A program made the translations under genes and the position numbers. From Ruminococcus sp. (GTDB taxonomy: Bacteria > Bacillota > Clostridia > Oscillospirales > Ruminococcaceae), in contig JAFTQW010000045.1 of the NCBI GenBank assembly GCA_017462565.1, positions 1 through 64,000 on the forward strand: a DNA stretch of 64,000 nucleotides, in the 5' to 3' direction. The number at the start of each line of letters is the position of its first letter. The stretch's first letter is position 1. The notes beneath the pieces are model-generated. The model was not told where the DNA came from. It searched no databases and saw only the letters and a program-made list of their open reading frames with translations. Positions 24,608 to 33,900 of the stretch are shown in pieces.

Positions 24608-25732
24608 TTATATTTTATTTTGTTGTTTTTTATTACATTTTATAAGATTTCCGTATTCGCACATAAGCATAAAAGTCATAAGAATAATGAGCAGCGATGG
24701 AACGGGAGAGGGCGCTTTATATGTTTTAACGGCTGCTGCCGAAGCAGAGATCACTTCGTTTCTCATCATAAAGGGCATGATAGAGCGGCATATGATAAAA
24801 CTCAGAATTGCGGCTATAGTGCGCAGGAGAATAAGAGGTTTAAGGGAAAGCTTTCCTGAAACAACGGCGGATATCTGGAATATGACGCATATGCCGCCGA
24901 AAGAGGTCAGGGCGCATAGGTATGGGAGCAGGCTGTAATTATTTTCAGGAAGAGCGTTCACGGCTGTGATGTCAAGAAAAGCCGGAAGAAATTCCGCTGA
25001 GATATCATGAGATAATCCTGATATCTTTGAGAAAACGTCAGCAGCCGCCGATATTATTCCGTAAGTATCGAGCATGGCTGTAAAAACAGAAAAAGCGATT
25101 ATCATAAAGCATATTTCAGCAATTGTTTTTCCGCCCGATATGACGCATTCCGTGAGCATTTCTCCTGTTATCGAGAACGAATTCGGCGCATTTTTTTGGA
25201 TTTCAGAGTCCCTGCGCAGAAAAAATGAAACAAAAAATGCTAATATAACATTAGCTGAAACAGTCGATATAAGAATAATTTTCCCGGCAAGAGAAGAGCT
25301 GTAAAGCTGTCCGGATATGCATCCGAAGATGAATGCCGGACCTGCCCCGAAACATATACCCATGAGAAGACCGGCGGATTTTTTGGAAATTTTTCCGCCG
25401 CTATAGCCGGTGCAGAGCATCTTCGCTCCGGCAGGATATCCGGCGAACATACTGAACAGAAAAATCGGAAAGGAATTTTCGTTCATGCCGAAAAGAAACC
25501 TTCCGACAAACTTGAAAGGCTTTGGAAATTTACTCGTTAAGCCGCTTTTTATTACAAGCGCCGAGACTGTCATCATTGCATAAAGAGAAGGGATTATAAT
25601 ATTTATACATCGTCCCAAAGCTCCGGATACCGCAGTTTTGACCGCTTCTGTTTCGGAAATGCAGAACCAGACTCCTGTTATCAGCAGGAGTATTTTCAAG
25701 GCAGTTAAAGTTTTTTCTGGAATTTTCTTCAT
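24608..25732 (-). CDS. ylbJ: Sporulation integral membrane protein YlbJ-like
   Basis: 374 residues from ATG 25732 (GGGTGA site five bases upstream; in-frame starts upstream lack a site). It is polytopic with about 8 hydrophobic segments and nucleoside-recognition (Gate) domain features. The pattern is NIIIPSLYAMMTVSAL, SMFAGYPAGAKMLC and GICFGAGPAFIFGCISG, typical of YlbJ. In Bacillus subtilis YlbJ is needed for spore cortex formation under sigma-E control. Gate-domain transporters have similar folds, so a transport role is possible. The gene has a family B repeat immediately upstream. Confidence 0.85.
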   Translation of the reverse strand: MKKIPEKTLTALKILLLITGVWFCISETEAVKTAVSGALGRCINIIIPSLYAMMTVSALVIKSGLTSKFPKPFKFVGRFLFGMNENSFPIFLFSMFAGYPAGAKMLCTGYSGGKISKKSAGLLMGICFGAGPAFIFGCISGQLYSSSLAGKIILISTVSANVILAFFVSFFLRRDSEIQKNAPNSFSITGEMLTECVISGGKTIAEICFMIIAFSVFTAMLDTYGIISAAADVFSKISGLSHDISAEFLPAFLDITAVNALPENNYSLLPYLCALTSFGGICVIFQISAVVSGKLSLKPLILLRTIAAILSFIICRSIMPFMMRNEVISASAAAVKTYKAPSPVPSLLIILMTFMLMCEYGNLIKCNKKQQNKI

Positions 25733-25769
25733 AATGATCACCCGATTAATCATATTATTTGAAGAGAAC

Positions 25770-26075
25770 AATTAGACCATGAATGTCATGGCTTTATTTT
25801 GAGTTATTATTATGGGAGATGCTGTCTCCCATACCCTCTGCCAAAGGGGAGTGCACGCCTAACAGGCGCCCGCCCCCTCTGTCGGCAAGCCGACATCTCC
25901 CCACACTGTGGGGAGTCACCCTTTGGAACCCAGTATTAATTATAACAAATCCCAAAAGGGATTTGTTATAATTAGGGCTTGCATCCAGAGTACATACAGC
26001 TTTTGCCAAACAGTAAAGAGGACCAGAATCGCCATTATATAACTGAAAATAAAACTATGATATTCTGTATAAATG
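25770..26075 (+). repeat. Family B modular hairpin element, copy 3
   Basis: About 306 bp filling the gap between ylbJ and yqfC. Outer arms: GAATGTCATGGCTTTATTTTGAG on the left and the complement of a GAATATCATAGTTTTATTTTCAG-like stretch on the right. Core: GGAGATGCTGTCTCCC, CTCTGCCAAAGGGGAG, then an extra hairpin block (GCCTAACAGGC, GTCGGCAAGCCGAC, CTCCCCACACTGTGGGGAG at 25897-25915). CCCTTTGGAACCCAG follows, with a perfect 17-bp stem-loop at 25937-25974. In this copy the extra block sits inside the CCAAAGGGG module rather than before it. Confidence 0.8.
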
Positions 26076-26097
26076 ATAATCCAAGGAGATGATAGTA

Positions 26098-26394
26098 TTG
26101 TTCAATAAATTTGCCGACAAGGCGAGAGATACGTTTTATCTGAATCCGCAGATTTATTTCGACTGCAACAATGAGCTTCTTATCGAAAATTGCAGCCGTA
26201 TAGAGGAATATAACGAGGTTTTTATGCAGCTTGTATCGGGAAAGCTCTGTATACAGATATGGGGGAGCGATCTTCGGGCGTATGATTTCAAGGCAAACGG
26301 ACTTATTGTAAGGGGAAAAATTTCCAAGGTCGAATTTATTGAAAGGAGCGGAAGAAAAAATGAAGAATCAGCTGAAAGGCAGACTGAGAATTGA
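26098..26394 (+). CDS. yqfC: Sporulation protein YqfC
   Basis: 98 residues from TTG 26098, which has AAGGAG nine bases upstream; an ATG at 26089 overlaps the site. It is a small YabP/YqfC-family protein with FDCNNELLIENCSRIEEYNE and a beta-rich second half ending IVRGKISKVEFI, matching the family's short OB-like fold. YqfC belongs to the sigma-E sporulation regulon and is coupled with YqfD in Firmicutes. Its last 35 bases overlap yqfD in another frame. Confidence 0.88.
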   Translation: MFNKFADKARDTFYLNPQIYFDCNNELLIENCSRIEEYNEVFMQLVSGKLCIQIWGSDLRAYDFKANGLIVRGKISKVEFIERSGRKNEESAERQTEN

Positions 26395-27526
26395 CGCATC
26401 CGGAAAAAATCTGTATAAATTTATAAATGCGCTGCATTCCAGCAGAATAAGCTGTTTCAGTCAATATGTCCGTAAAGATATTTTTTATGCGGAGGTTTAC
26501 CATAGCGATCTTGCAAGACTTGAAGAAATTGCCGGAGAATTTGATATAGAGCTTAAATACGCTGAATATAACACTCTCGCTTCAAGAGTTCGGCGATATC
26601 GAAAAAGATTCGGTATACTTATCGGAGTGATCATCGTCCTTGTCGGCTCGCTTTATTTTTCAAATGTAGTCGTTACAATTGATATTCAGGGGAACTCGAT
26701 CGTAAGCGACGAAGCAATTCTGGCTGCGCTTGCCGAACTCGATATAAAGCAGGGAACTCCGCTTCGGAAGATAAATTTTCATTACTGCGAAAACGAGCTG
26801 AGGGTAATGGTAGACCAGATTTCTTGGGCGGCGATACGTCATACGGGCAACAGAATTGTGGTTGAGGTTACGGAAATCGTTGACAGACCGGAAATGGCTA
26901 TGGAGCGTGTGCCGTGCAATATAGTTTCCTCGAAAGACGCAGAGATAACCTATACTTCGGTTTACGACGGATTTCTTATGCACAAGGTAGGCGATTATGT
27001 TATGCAGGGAACTATGCTTGTAAGCGGAGTTACGACCGACGCTACCGGACATACAACGCTTCATCACGCTATGGGGAAGATACGTGGAGTTTATGAAGAA
27101 ACGGTCACGTTCACCGGCGACTATAATACGCAGACCTTTGAACCGACCGGAGAAACTTCCAACGAACGCTATCTGAGGCTTTTCAATCTGAAAATACCGA
27201 TGTTTTTCGGCAAAAATAAATATAAAAATTCCGACAGCGAAACGTTTGAAAACCGTGTGAATCTTTTCGGAAAGGAGCTTCCAATAGGTTTTGTAAAAGA
27301 GAAAATAACCGAGAAAAAGCTCTCTGAGGAAACTCTTACCGATGAAGAGCTTTCAGAAAAGCTTATGGAGAAAATTTATCTTTATGAAAAAAATTTTCTC
27401 GGCGATGAAACGGAAATAATCGAACGAAAAATAACTGAGGAGAAAACCGAAACTTCTCTTACATATGTTGTGACTTATAAATTGGAGGGCGATATCTGCA
27501 CTCAGCAGGAGGTTTTTCTTAAATAG
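26360..27526 (+). CDS. yqfD: Sporulation protein YqfD
   Basis: 388 residues from ATG 26360 (GGAGCGG upstream). A single transmembrane segment (about 88-105, FGILIGVIIVLVGSLYF) separates a short cytoplasmic N-terminus from a long extracytoplasmic part. IDIQGNSIVSDEAILAAL is the POTRA/FtsQ-like segment of the family. Later, DGFLMHKVGDYVMQGTMLVSG resembles a barrel-sandwich strand pair of YqfD. The C-terminal third is rich in Glu/Lys helices. Translationally linked to yqfC. The known role is in the sporulating mother cell; mechanism not well defined. Confidence 0.88.
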   Translation: MKNQLKGRLRIDASGKNLYKFINALHSSRISCFSQYVRKDIFYAEVYHSDLARLEEIAGEFDIELKYAEYNTLASRVRRYRKRFGILIGVIIVLVGSLYFSNVVVTIDIQGNSIVSDEAILAALAELDIKQGTPLRKINFHYCENELRVMVDQISWAAIRHTGNRIVVEVTEIVDRPEMAMERVPCNIVSSKDAEITYTSVYDGFLMHKVGDYVMQGTMLVSGVTTDATGHTTLHHAMGKIRGVYEETVTFTGDYNTQTFEPTGETSNERYLRLFNLKIPMFFGKNKYKNSDSETFENRVNLFGKELPIGFVKEKITEKKLSEETLTDEELSEKLMEKIYLYEKNFLGDETEIIERKITEEKTETSLTYVVTYKLEGDICTQQEVFLK

Positions 27527-27625
27527 AAAAGGCGGAGAATCGCTGATTTAAGGGGATTATATTTTGTTTTGATTTTTTAAACGGAGAGACGAAAAATTTC
27601 GATAATTAAAAATATGAAATAAATA

Positions 27626-27660
27626 AAAACTGCTGTACTGGTTTTATGTACAGCAGTTTT
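27626..27660. terminator. Bidirectional terminator between yqfD and the XRE regulator
   Basis: Perfect 13-bp stem AAAACTGCTGTAC/GTACAGCAGTTTT; A/T flanks serve both strands. Confidence 0.88.
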
Positions 27661-27678
27661 GCATTAAGAGTAAAAATA

Positions 27679-28026
27679 TTACTTCTCGTTTTTTTCACTT
27701 AATTCCGCTATAAGGCTCATAACTTTAGTCTTATCCGAAAAGCTTAATTTTGAAAAAGCCTCTGATACTTGTTTAATGGTTTCATCAAATTGTTTTTCAT
27801 TATAGGAATTGATGATATTTGTGTTTTTTTCTTCTTTTCCCAAAAGATAATCGGCTGAAACATTCAGATATTCGCAAATGAGTAAAATGTATTTTGCCGG
27901 AGGATCTGTTCCTCTTGTTTTCCAAGTTGAAAAGGTACTGTCTCTGATTCCTAACTTGTTACACAATTCACTTTGATTTAAATGCTTTTTATCCATTATT
28001 TGTATAATGCGATTAATAATACTCAT
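27679..28026 (-). CDS. XRE-family transcriptional regulator (Cro/CI-type)
   Basis: 115 residues. The N-terminal helix-turn-helix (about 3-62) reads IIQIMDKKHLNQSELCNKLGIRDSTFSTWKTRG with the recognition helix around RDSTFSTW. SADYLLG ends the domain. The C-terminal 50 residues are helical and charged, a likely oligomerisation part. It diverges from a DUF6809 gene across a 118-bp gap holding a perfect palindrome, its probable operator. Such small regulators occur both in chromosomal stress modules and in prophages; no phage genes are seen here. Confidence 0.88.
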   Translation of the reverse strand: MSIINRIIQIMDKKHLNQSELCNKLGIRDSTFSTWKTRGTDPPAKYILLICEYLNVSADYLLGKEEKNTNIINSYNEKQFDETIKQVSEAFSKLSFSDKTKVMSLIAELSEKNEK

Positions 28027-28062
28027 AGTAATCTCCTTCGGTTTGGTACAATTCTATAAATT

Positions 28063-28078
28063 TTACTCATATGAGTAA
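28063..28078. promoter_or_regulatory. Perfect 16-bp palindrome, likely operator of the XRE regulator
   Basis: TTACTCATATGAGTAA, symmetric throughout, seven bases upstream of the -35 box of the DUF6809 promoter. A similar partial site TTCTCATTTGCGTA (28093-28106) lies between the -35 and -10 boxes. Two spaced sites fit a Cro/CI-type dimer pair; binding is inferred. Confidence 0.65.
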
Positions 28079-28085
28079 TTAAAGG

Positions 28086-28114
28086 TTGACATCTTCTCAT
28101 TTGCGTATTATAAT
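28086..28114 (+). promoter_or_regulatory. Consensus promoter of the DUF6809 gene
   Basis: TTGACA, 17 bases, TATAAT, 30 bases before the start codon. The partial operator-like site lies inside the spacer, so the regulator would block polymerase. Confidence 0.85.
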
Positions 28115-28144
28115 ATAACTATATCACTGAAAGGAGAAAATATC

Positions 28145-28447
28145 ATGGATTTTATTCAAGAATTATATTACGGAAAGGTTCCGCTTTCATTGGACACGTT
28201 TAATAAGGGTTCCAGATATGCAAATCTGCTTAATTCGATTAATATTCTCGCAGAAGATCTGAAAAAAATACTTCCTGATGAATACACAAGTCATATTGAT
28301 TCTATAAGTGAAATGAGGGGAGAATTATTAGCAATATCATCCGTAGAAAATTACGTCTCAGGTTTCCGTGATGGAGCTAAAATAATAATGGATATTTTGC
28401 TGGGGGAAAATGATAATCTTATTAAAGAAAAATCTGATTTTGCATAA
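28145..28447 (+). CDS. DUF6809-family small protein
   Basis: 100 residues, no signal or membrane segment. The start MDFIQELYYGKVPL and the helix ending VSGFRDGAKIIMDILLG match the DUF6809 pattern (ELYYGN ... GFRLGAR), a small helical family of Clostridia with no known function. It has a strong AAAGGAG site and is divergent from an XRE regulator that probably controls it. It converges with the AraC-type gene, the two stops being only three bases apart. Confidence 0.8.
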   Translation: MDFIQELYYGKVPLSLDTFNKGSRYANLLNSINILAEDLKKILPDEYTSHIDSISEMRGELLAISSVENYVSGFRDGAKIIMDILLGENDNLIKEKSDFA

Positions 28448-28450
28448 GAT

Positions 28451-30670
28451 TTAAGAGGAGATTTGGGATTCCCGATATTCCGATGGAGAAATTCCCTCGC
28501 TCAGCCGGAACTGACGTACAAAATAATTGTAAGAGGAATATCCGCATTGCTTGGATATTTCGGTAACGGTAAGGTCGGTTTCATTAAGAAGCTTTTTAGC
28601 CTTTTCGATGCGGAACTCGATCATTTCCTCGATAATGCTCTTGTTGAAAAAGGACTTGTATATTTTCTGGAGATAGCTTTTGCTGAGATAAAGACTATCT
28701 GCAATTTCGCTTATATTCCAATGAAAAGCCGGATCTTTTTTTATTTTGCTGCGAAGCATACAAAGCTTTTCAAACTGAGGATTTTCGCTGCTTTCCGGGA
28801 TGTTGTAAGATATTATCTTATTTACGGTAGATTTATACATAGCTTCTCCGAGATCGATATTTTCACTTGTATTGAAAGTGAAAAGACCGATTGAGAAATC
28901 AACATTGAAATTTCCCCCTTCGCTGAAGCGGCTCTCTTTGACTTTTGAATGAAGCTCGCTGTAAATCTCGTTCACACGGTCTTTCAGTATGGTTATAATA
29001 CAAAGAGTCTGAGCGCTCCACATTCCGCAGATCTCATTTTCTCTGGTGCATTCTTTAAGGGCAGAAGCGAAAGACGCTGTGATACGGCTGCAATTTTCCT
29101 CGCCGCTTCTGTAGTAGATTCTTTTTATGCCGACAAGTTCAATAGTTATACAGTCGAGAGTGCAGTTTTTTTCTTCTGCGGCAAGATGCTCAGAGAATTC
29201 CTTTTCAACTCCGCTGCGGCTGAAAAGACCAGTGAGGCTGTCGTATAGAAGAGCTTTATTATTGTTTAAAACAGCGTGGGACAGGGCTGATTTTATACGA
29301 ACCTGTTCCAGAGCGACGTTGACATAATTTACCCACTGATAGTAAAGACTTCTGAATGCCATTGGATTTTTTCCGAAAGAAATGGCGATATACCCGAAGA
29401 AATTATCGTTATAATGAAGAGGCGAGATATAAAATGCCGAGGGATAGCTTTTTTCGGCGCTGAAATCAGGAAGAATTTCGGAGGAGCTGAAATATTCGCC
29501 GCTGCCGCATTCTTTTTTAACTGCTGACTTTGCAAGAACAATTTTAACTTCATCTCCGCACCGGAAGCCGAGCTTATCGGAGTATTGTCCTTGTGAAGAC
29601 TCGATATAGCTTTTCGTAATGCATATTCTGAGATGAGACATTTTATAAAGAAGATAAGTGTAATTATCAAGTTTGTCGGCAAAAATATCCGTGTTATCGG
29701 CGTTGGTGATATCAAAGAGCATATCGTCGTAAAGAATGCCCTGTTCAAATCGGCTGTTGATGCTTTTTTCTCTTTGGATGCTGCGGCGCATTTTACGATT
29801 CTCTTTGCATCCGCAGCTTTCTCCAATACGAAGAGCGCCCTTTTCATTGGGAATTTTATGGCAGAGTTTTCCGGTAATTATCCTGTAAAGTCTCCTGAAA
29901 GCTTCTGCGCCAAGCTGGAAATTAGGTCTTTCATAGCTTGTTATAGACGGAGAAGCTCTATAGCCGTCATCGGAGGCATCATAGCCTGTTACAGCGATAT
30001 CCTCCGGGATTCTGATGCCATGAGCCATAAGGGATTTGGTAAGCTGGATAGCAGAAACGTCGTTTCCGCAAACTACGGCTTCAGGACGCTCAAGCTCGCC
30101 GCTTATAATTTTTTCAGCAAGATTTTTCGCCGATTCCGTCCAGAAATCTCCATACTGATAATAGCTTTTATCATAATAGAGACCATGCTTTTTCATTGAA
30201 TTAAAATAGCCCTTAAGACGTTCTTCTGCGACAAAAGCTTTTTTCGGACCGGTAAGACAATATATCCTTTTCAGCCCATGAACGTCAATGAGGTGGTCTG
30301 TGATATCCTCGAAAGCGTCGCAGTCATCGGCAGAGGTCGTTTCAAAATTCTTATGGTCGCTTGAATCAAGGAGCATGACAGGTTTATCCGAGAGCACAAG
30401 AAGTTCATCTATATATTTATGTACCTTTTCTCCGTAAAAGGTGTTGCGGTCGTAAAGAAAACCGTCGAATTTTTGTGAAAGTATGAGATCGCATATTGAT
30501 TTCTCGGTATCCTTATGAGCTGAATCTGCGTAGAAGTTGCTTAATGGGGAAATAATGGCGATATCGCAGTTGCTTCTGAAAGCCTGAGATATAATTCCAC
30601 GCATGATCTCGCTTTGAAAATCAACATGACATTCGGTAATAATAACTCCGATAAGAATTCTCTGCTTCAT
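28451..30670 (-). CDS. AraC-type regulator with LacI-like sensor and degenerate GGDEF domain
   Basis: 739 residues from ATG 30670 (AAAGGAG eight bases upstream). The N-terminal 300 residues look like a LacI/periplasmic-binding sugar sensor (IGVIITECHVDFQSEIMRGI, AVVCGNDVSAIQLTKSLMAHG, IRIPEDIAVTGYD) without its own DNA-binding part. The middle (about 310-470) may be a GAF-like module. At about 475-640 lies a GGDEF-like fold (DSLTGLFSRSGVEKEF, later FSIGLFTF) in which the GGDEF position reads GMWSAQ, so diguanylate cyclase activity is unlikely. The C-terminus (about 650-737) is an AraC helix-turn-helix pair (NISEIADSLYLSKSYLQKIY, VTEISKQCGYSSYNYFVRQFR). It diverges from the dockerin rhamnogalacturonan lyase and probably regulates it. 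Confidence 0.87.
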   Translation of the reverse strand: MKQRILIGVIITECHVDFQSEIMRGIISQAFRSNCDIAIISPLSNFYADSAHKDTEKSICDLILSQKFDGFLYDRNTFYGEKVHKYIDELLVLSDKPVMLLDSSDHKNFETTSADDCDAFEDITDHLIDVHGLKRIYCLTGPKKAFVAEERLKGYFNSMKKHGLYYDKSYYQYGDFWTESAKNLAEKIISGELERPEAVVCGNDVSAIQLTKSLMAHGIRIPEDIAVTGYDASDDGYRASPSITSYERPNFQLGAEAFRRLYRIITGKLCHKIPNEKGALRIGESCGCKENRKMRRSIQREKSINSRFEQGILYDDMLFDITNADNTDIFADKLDNYTYLLYKMSHLRICITKSYIESSQGQYSDKLGFRCGDEVKIVLAKSAVKKECGSGEYFSSSEILPDFSAEKSYPSAFYISPLHYNDNFFGYIAISFGKNPMAFRSLYYQWVNYVNVALEQVRIKSALSHAVLNNNKALLYDSLTGLFSRSGVEKEFSEHLAAEEKNCTLDCITIELVGIKRIYYRSGEENCSRITASFASALKECTRENEICGMWSAQTLCIITILKDRVNEIYSELHSKVKESRFSEGGNFNVDFSIGLFTFNTSENIDLGEAMYKSTVNKIISYNIPESSENPQFEKLCMLRSKIKKDPAFHWNISEIADSLYLSKSYLQKIYKSFFNKSIIEEMIEFRIEKAKKLLNETDLTVTEISKQCGYSSYNYFVRQFRLSEGISPSEYRESQISS

Positions 30671-30790
30671 TTCATCAGCTCCTTTCGCAATATGTATTAT
30701 TCTATCATATTTCAAATCGGATTGCAAGACTATTATGCATATTTTTGCACTGCTTACAAAAAAATCTTATGAAAATGATAGAATATTTCA

Positions 30791-30818
30791 TTGTAAAGCA
30801 GTAAAAATTGTGTATAAT
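30791..30818 (+). promoter_or_regulatory. Promoter of the rhamnogalacturonan lyase gene
   Basis: TTGTAA, 16 bases, TATAAT. The imperfect -35 box is what an AraC-activated promoter would show. It lies in the 247-bp divergent gap. Confidence 0.55.
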
Positions 30819-30917
30819 ATTAATATAGATAAATTATGAATCGGTTAGAAAAAACTTTGATTTGCAAAAAAGTTCTTATTTAGTACATTGAATGCTTTCA
30901 GGGGGATGATTATTTTT

Positions 30918-33900
30918 ATGAGAAGAAAAATCAAAAAAATTGCCGCAGCAGTTTCAGCGTTGGCTATTGTGAGCGGAACAGTTTCGATTCCTTCAAAAAA
31001 ACAACCGTTAGAAGCTAATGCGGCAGCAGGAAGCACGAATGTGCTTGAATATCTGAACAGAGGAATTTCTGCAATAAATACAGGTTCGGGAATGCTTGTT
31101 AACTGGAGATTTCTTGCAAATGACGATGATAACGCCGTTTTCAGGCTTTACCGTGACGGAACGCTTATTTACACAAGCGAAAAAAACGATGCGACTTGTT
31201 ATCTTGATAAAGACGGTAAATCAAGCTCGAAATACCGTGTTGATACCGTTGTCGGAGGTAAAGTCGTTTCTTCTGAGGATTGTTCGCTTATTTCAAATAA
31301 CGCTTATTTTGATATTCCGCTTTCTCCGCCGACAGCTTCCGGATGTACATACAGTCCTAACGATATGTCGGTAGGCGATGTTGACGGCGACGGACAATAT
31401 GAGCTTTTCATTAAATGGGATCCTTCCAACTCTAAGGATAATTCGCAGAAGGGCAAAACCGATAGAGTTTATATTGATTGCGTAAGGCTTGACGGAACAA
31501 GACTCTGGAGAATAGATTTAGGCTACAATATCCGTGCCGGAGCGCACTATACGCAGTTTTTCGTTGCAGATTTCGATTTGGACGGAAAAGCTGAAATGAC
31601 CTGTAAGACCGCAGACGGAACTAAAGACGGTAAGGGAAATGTAATCGGCGACGGTTCTAAGAACTATCGTGACGGAAATGGATTTATTTACAGCGGCCCT
31701 GAATATTACACTCTCTTTGACGGCGCTACAGGCGAGGCGCTTGATACAATTGATTACGAGCCCGGAAGAGGCGATCCGACAAAATGGGGCAAGAGCAGCG
31801 ACAAGACAAACCGTGTTGACAGATTCTGGGGAACTGTTGCTTATCTTGACGGCGTTCATCCCTGCGTTGTAACAGGACGAGGATATTATGGGCGTATGAC
31901 AGCGACTGCATACAAGGTTGAAAACAAGAAGCTTGTAAAAATGTGGCTGTTTGACACGGGAACAAGCAGCTCTGCATTAGGTTACGGCGACGGAAATCAC
32001 AACAGTATGCCGGCGGATGTTGACGGAGACGGAAAACAGGAAATCATCACAGGTTCAACCTGCATCGATGACAATGGAAAGCTGCTCTGGGGACTCAATA
32101 AAGGTCACGGCGACGCTATGCACGTAGGCGATCTTGACCCGACCAATCCCGGACTTGAAGCGTGGATATGCCACGAGGATAAGCCGTATGGCGTTTCTCT
32201 GGTAGACTGCGATACAGGAAAGATAATTTTTCATAACGACGGTTCAGGCGATACCGGAAGATGTGCCGCAGATAACGTCTGGGCAAAAAATCCCGGAGCA
32301 GAGCTTTGGGGCAACGGCAATGAAGTTAAAGACGTTAAGGGAAACACTCTCTCCTGCCGCAGACCGGCTATCAACTTCTTCAGTTACTGGGACGGCGATC
32401 TTGAACGTGAAATTCTTGACGGCTATACCGATTCTCCGGCAAAGATCTCAAAAATGAAGGATGACGGAACTCTTACTCAGCTTCTTGAAACGACAGGATT
32501 CTACACCTGCAACACAACTAAGGGAACGCCCTGCCTTTCTGCCGACATTTTCGGGGACTGGCGTGAAGAGCTTATTGTAAGAGCCGCCGACAGCAAATCT
32601 GTACGAATTTATTGTACTCCCTATGATACTGATTATCGTATAACAACTCTCATGCACGACGCTCATTACCGTATGCAGGTTTCGGCTCAGAATACCGCAT
32701 ATAATCAGCCTCCTCATACAAGCTTTTTCCTTGGAACAGGCTATGATCTTCCTGCAAGACCGCAGGGAACTGTAAACGGCGCTCTTCCGGTGATAAATGG
32801 AAAAACAGGTGCGGTTATCGATACGGCTCATAAATACAAGATCAAAAATGCAAACAGCGGACTTTATCTTGAGGTTGCTGATGCAAAAACTGAAAACGGT
32901 GCAAACGTTCAGCAGGGAAGCTCTCAGCAGGGCTGGACTTTTGAAGATGCCGGAGACGGATACTACAGAATTTATTCCGAAATAGGCGGCGGAAAAACAT
33001 TCCTTCTCGATCTCGATTACGGCAAGCAGGATAACGGTACAAACATCGGAATATGGGGAGATACGGCAAGCGACGCTCAACTCTTCAAATTCGTCGATAA
33101 CGGCGACGGAACATATGCTATATGTACTAAAGCTACTAATGATGAAAGCGGTATAGGCGTAACATCCGCTTCAAAGGAAGCCGGCGCAAATGTAATTCAG
33201 TGGGCCTGCAACGACAGTGCAGATCAGAAATGGATTCTTGAGATCAAGGCAGATCCCATAAACGGCAGACTCTTTAAGGAACTTCTTGTTCAGGATACAG
33301 CAAACTATCTTGACTGGAAAATAGCCGAATCAGTCTCAGTAGGCGGAGCAGTATTCGGCGATCGTGAATTCACATATGTTTCGCTTCCTGATGAAATAAA
33401 CGGAGCAGAAGCTGTTCTTACAGCCTGCGATTCCAAGGCGTTTTCGGGCGATCTTGCTTCCTTTAAGGCAGGAGCGGATATGACCGCTTATGTTCTTCTT
33501 GATAAGCGTGTCGAAGAAAACGGAGCAGTCCCTGCATGGCTCGGAAGCTGGACACGAACAGATATGACTGCTCAGAGCAGCAACGATGTTACATTTATTG
33601 TATACAAAAAGAGCTGTGCTAATGGTGAAAGTGTTCTTCTTGGAACAAACGGAATGAACGGAAACGTTATCAACTACACTGTTTTTGCAAAGAAAAACGC
33701 AGAAAGCGGAAGACTTATCAAGTCTCTTGCGGTTAAGGATAACGAGAACGCTTCGGATTGGTCGATATCCGCAGGAGTTAATACCGGTGAAGCTGTATTT
33801 GGCGATCGTGATGTAACATACAGCTCTCTCCCTGAATCTCTCAAAGATGCAGAATATATAAGAACAGCCTGCGATTCAAAGAACAGTGAATCGAGTCTTG

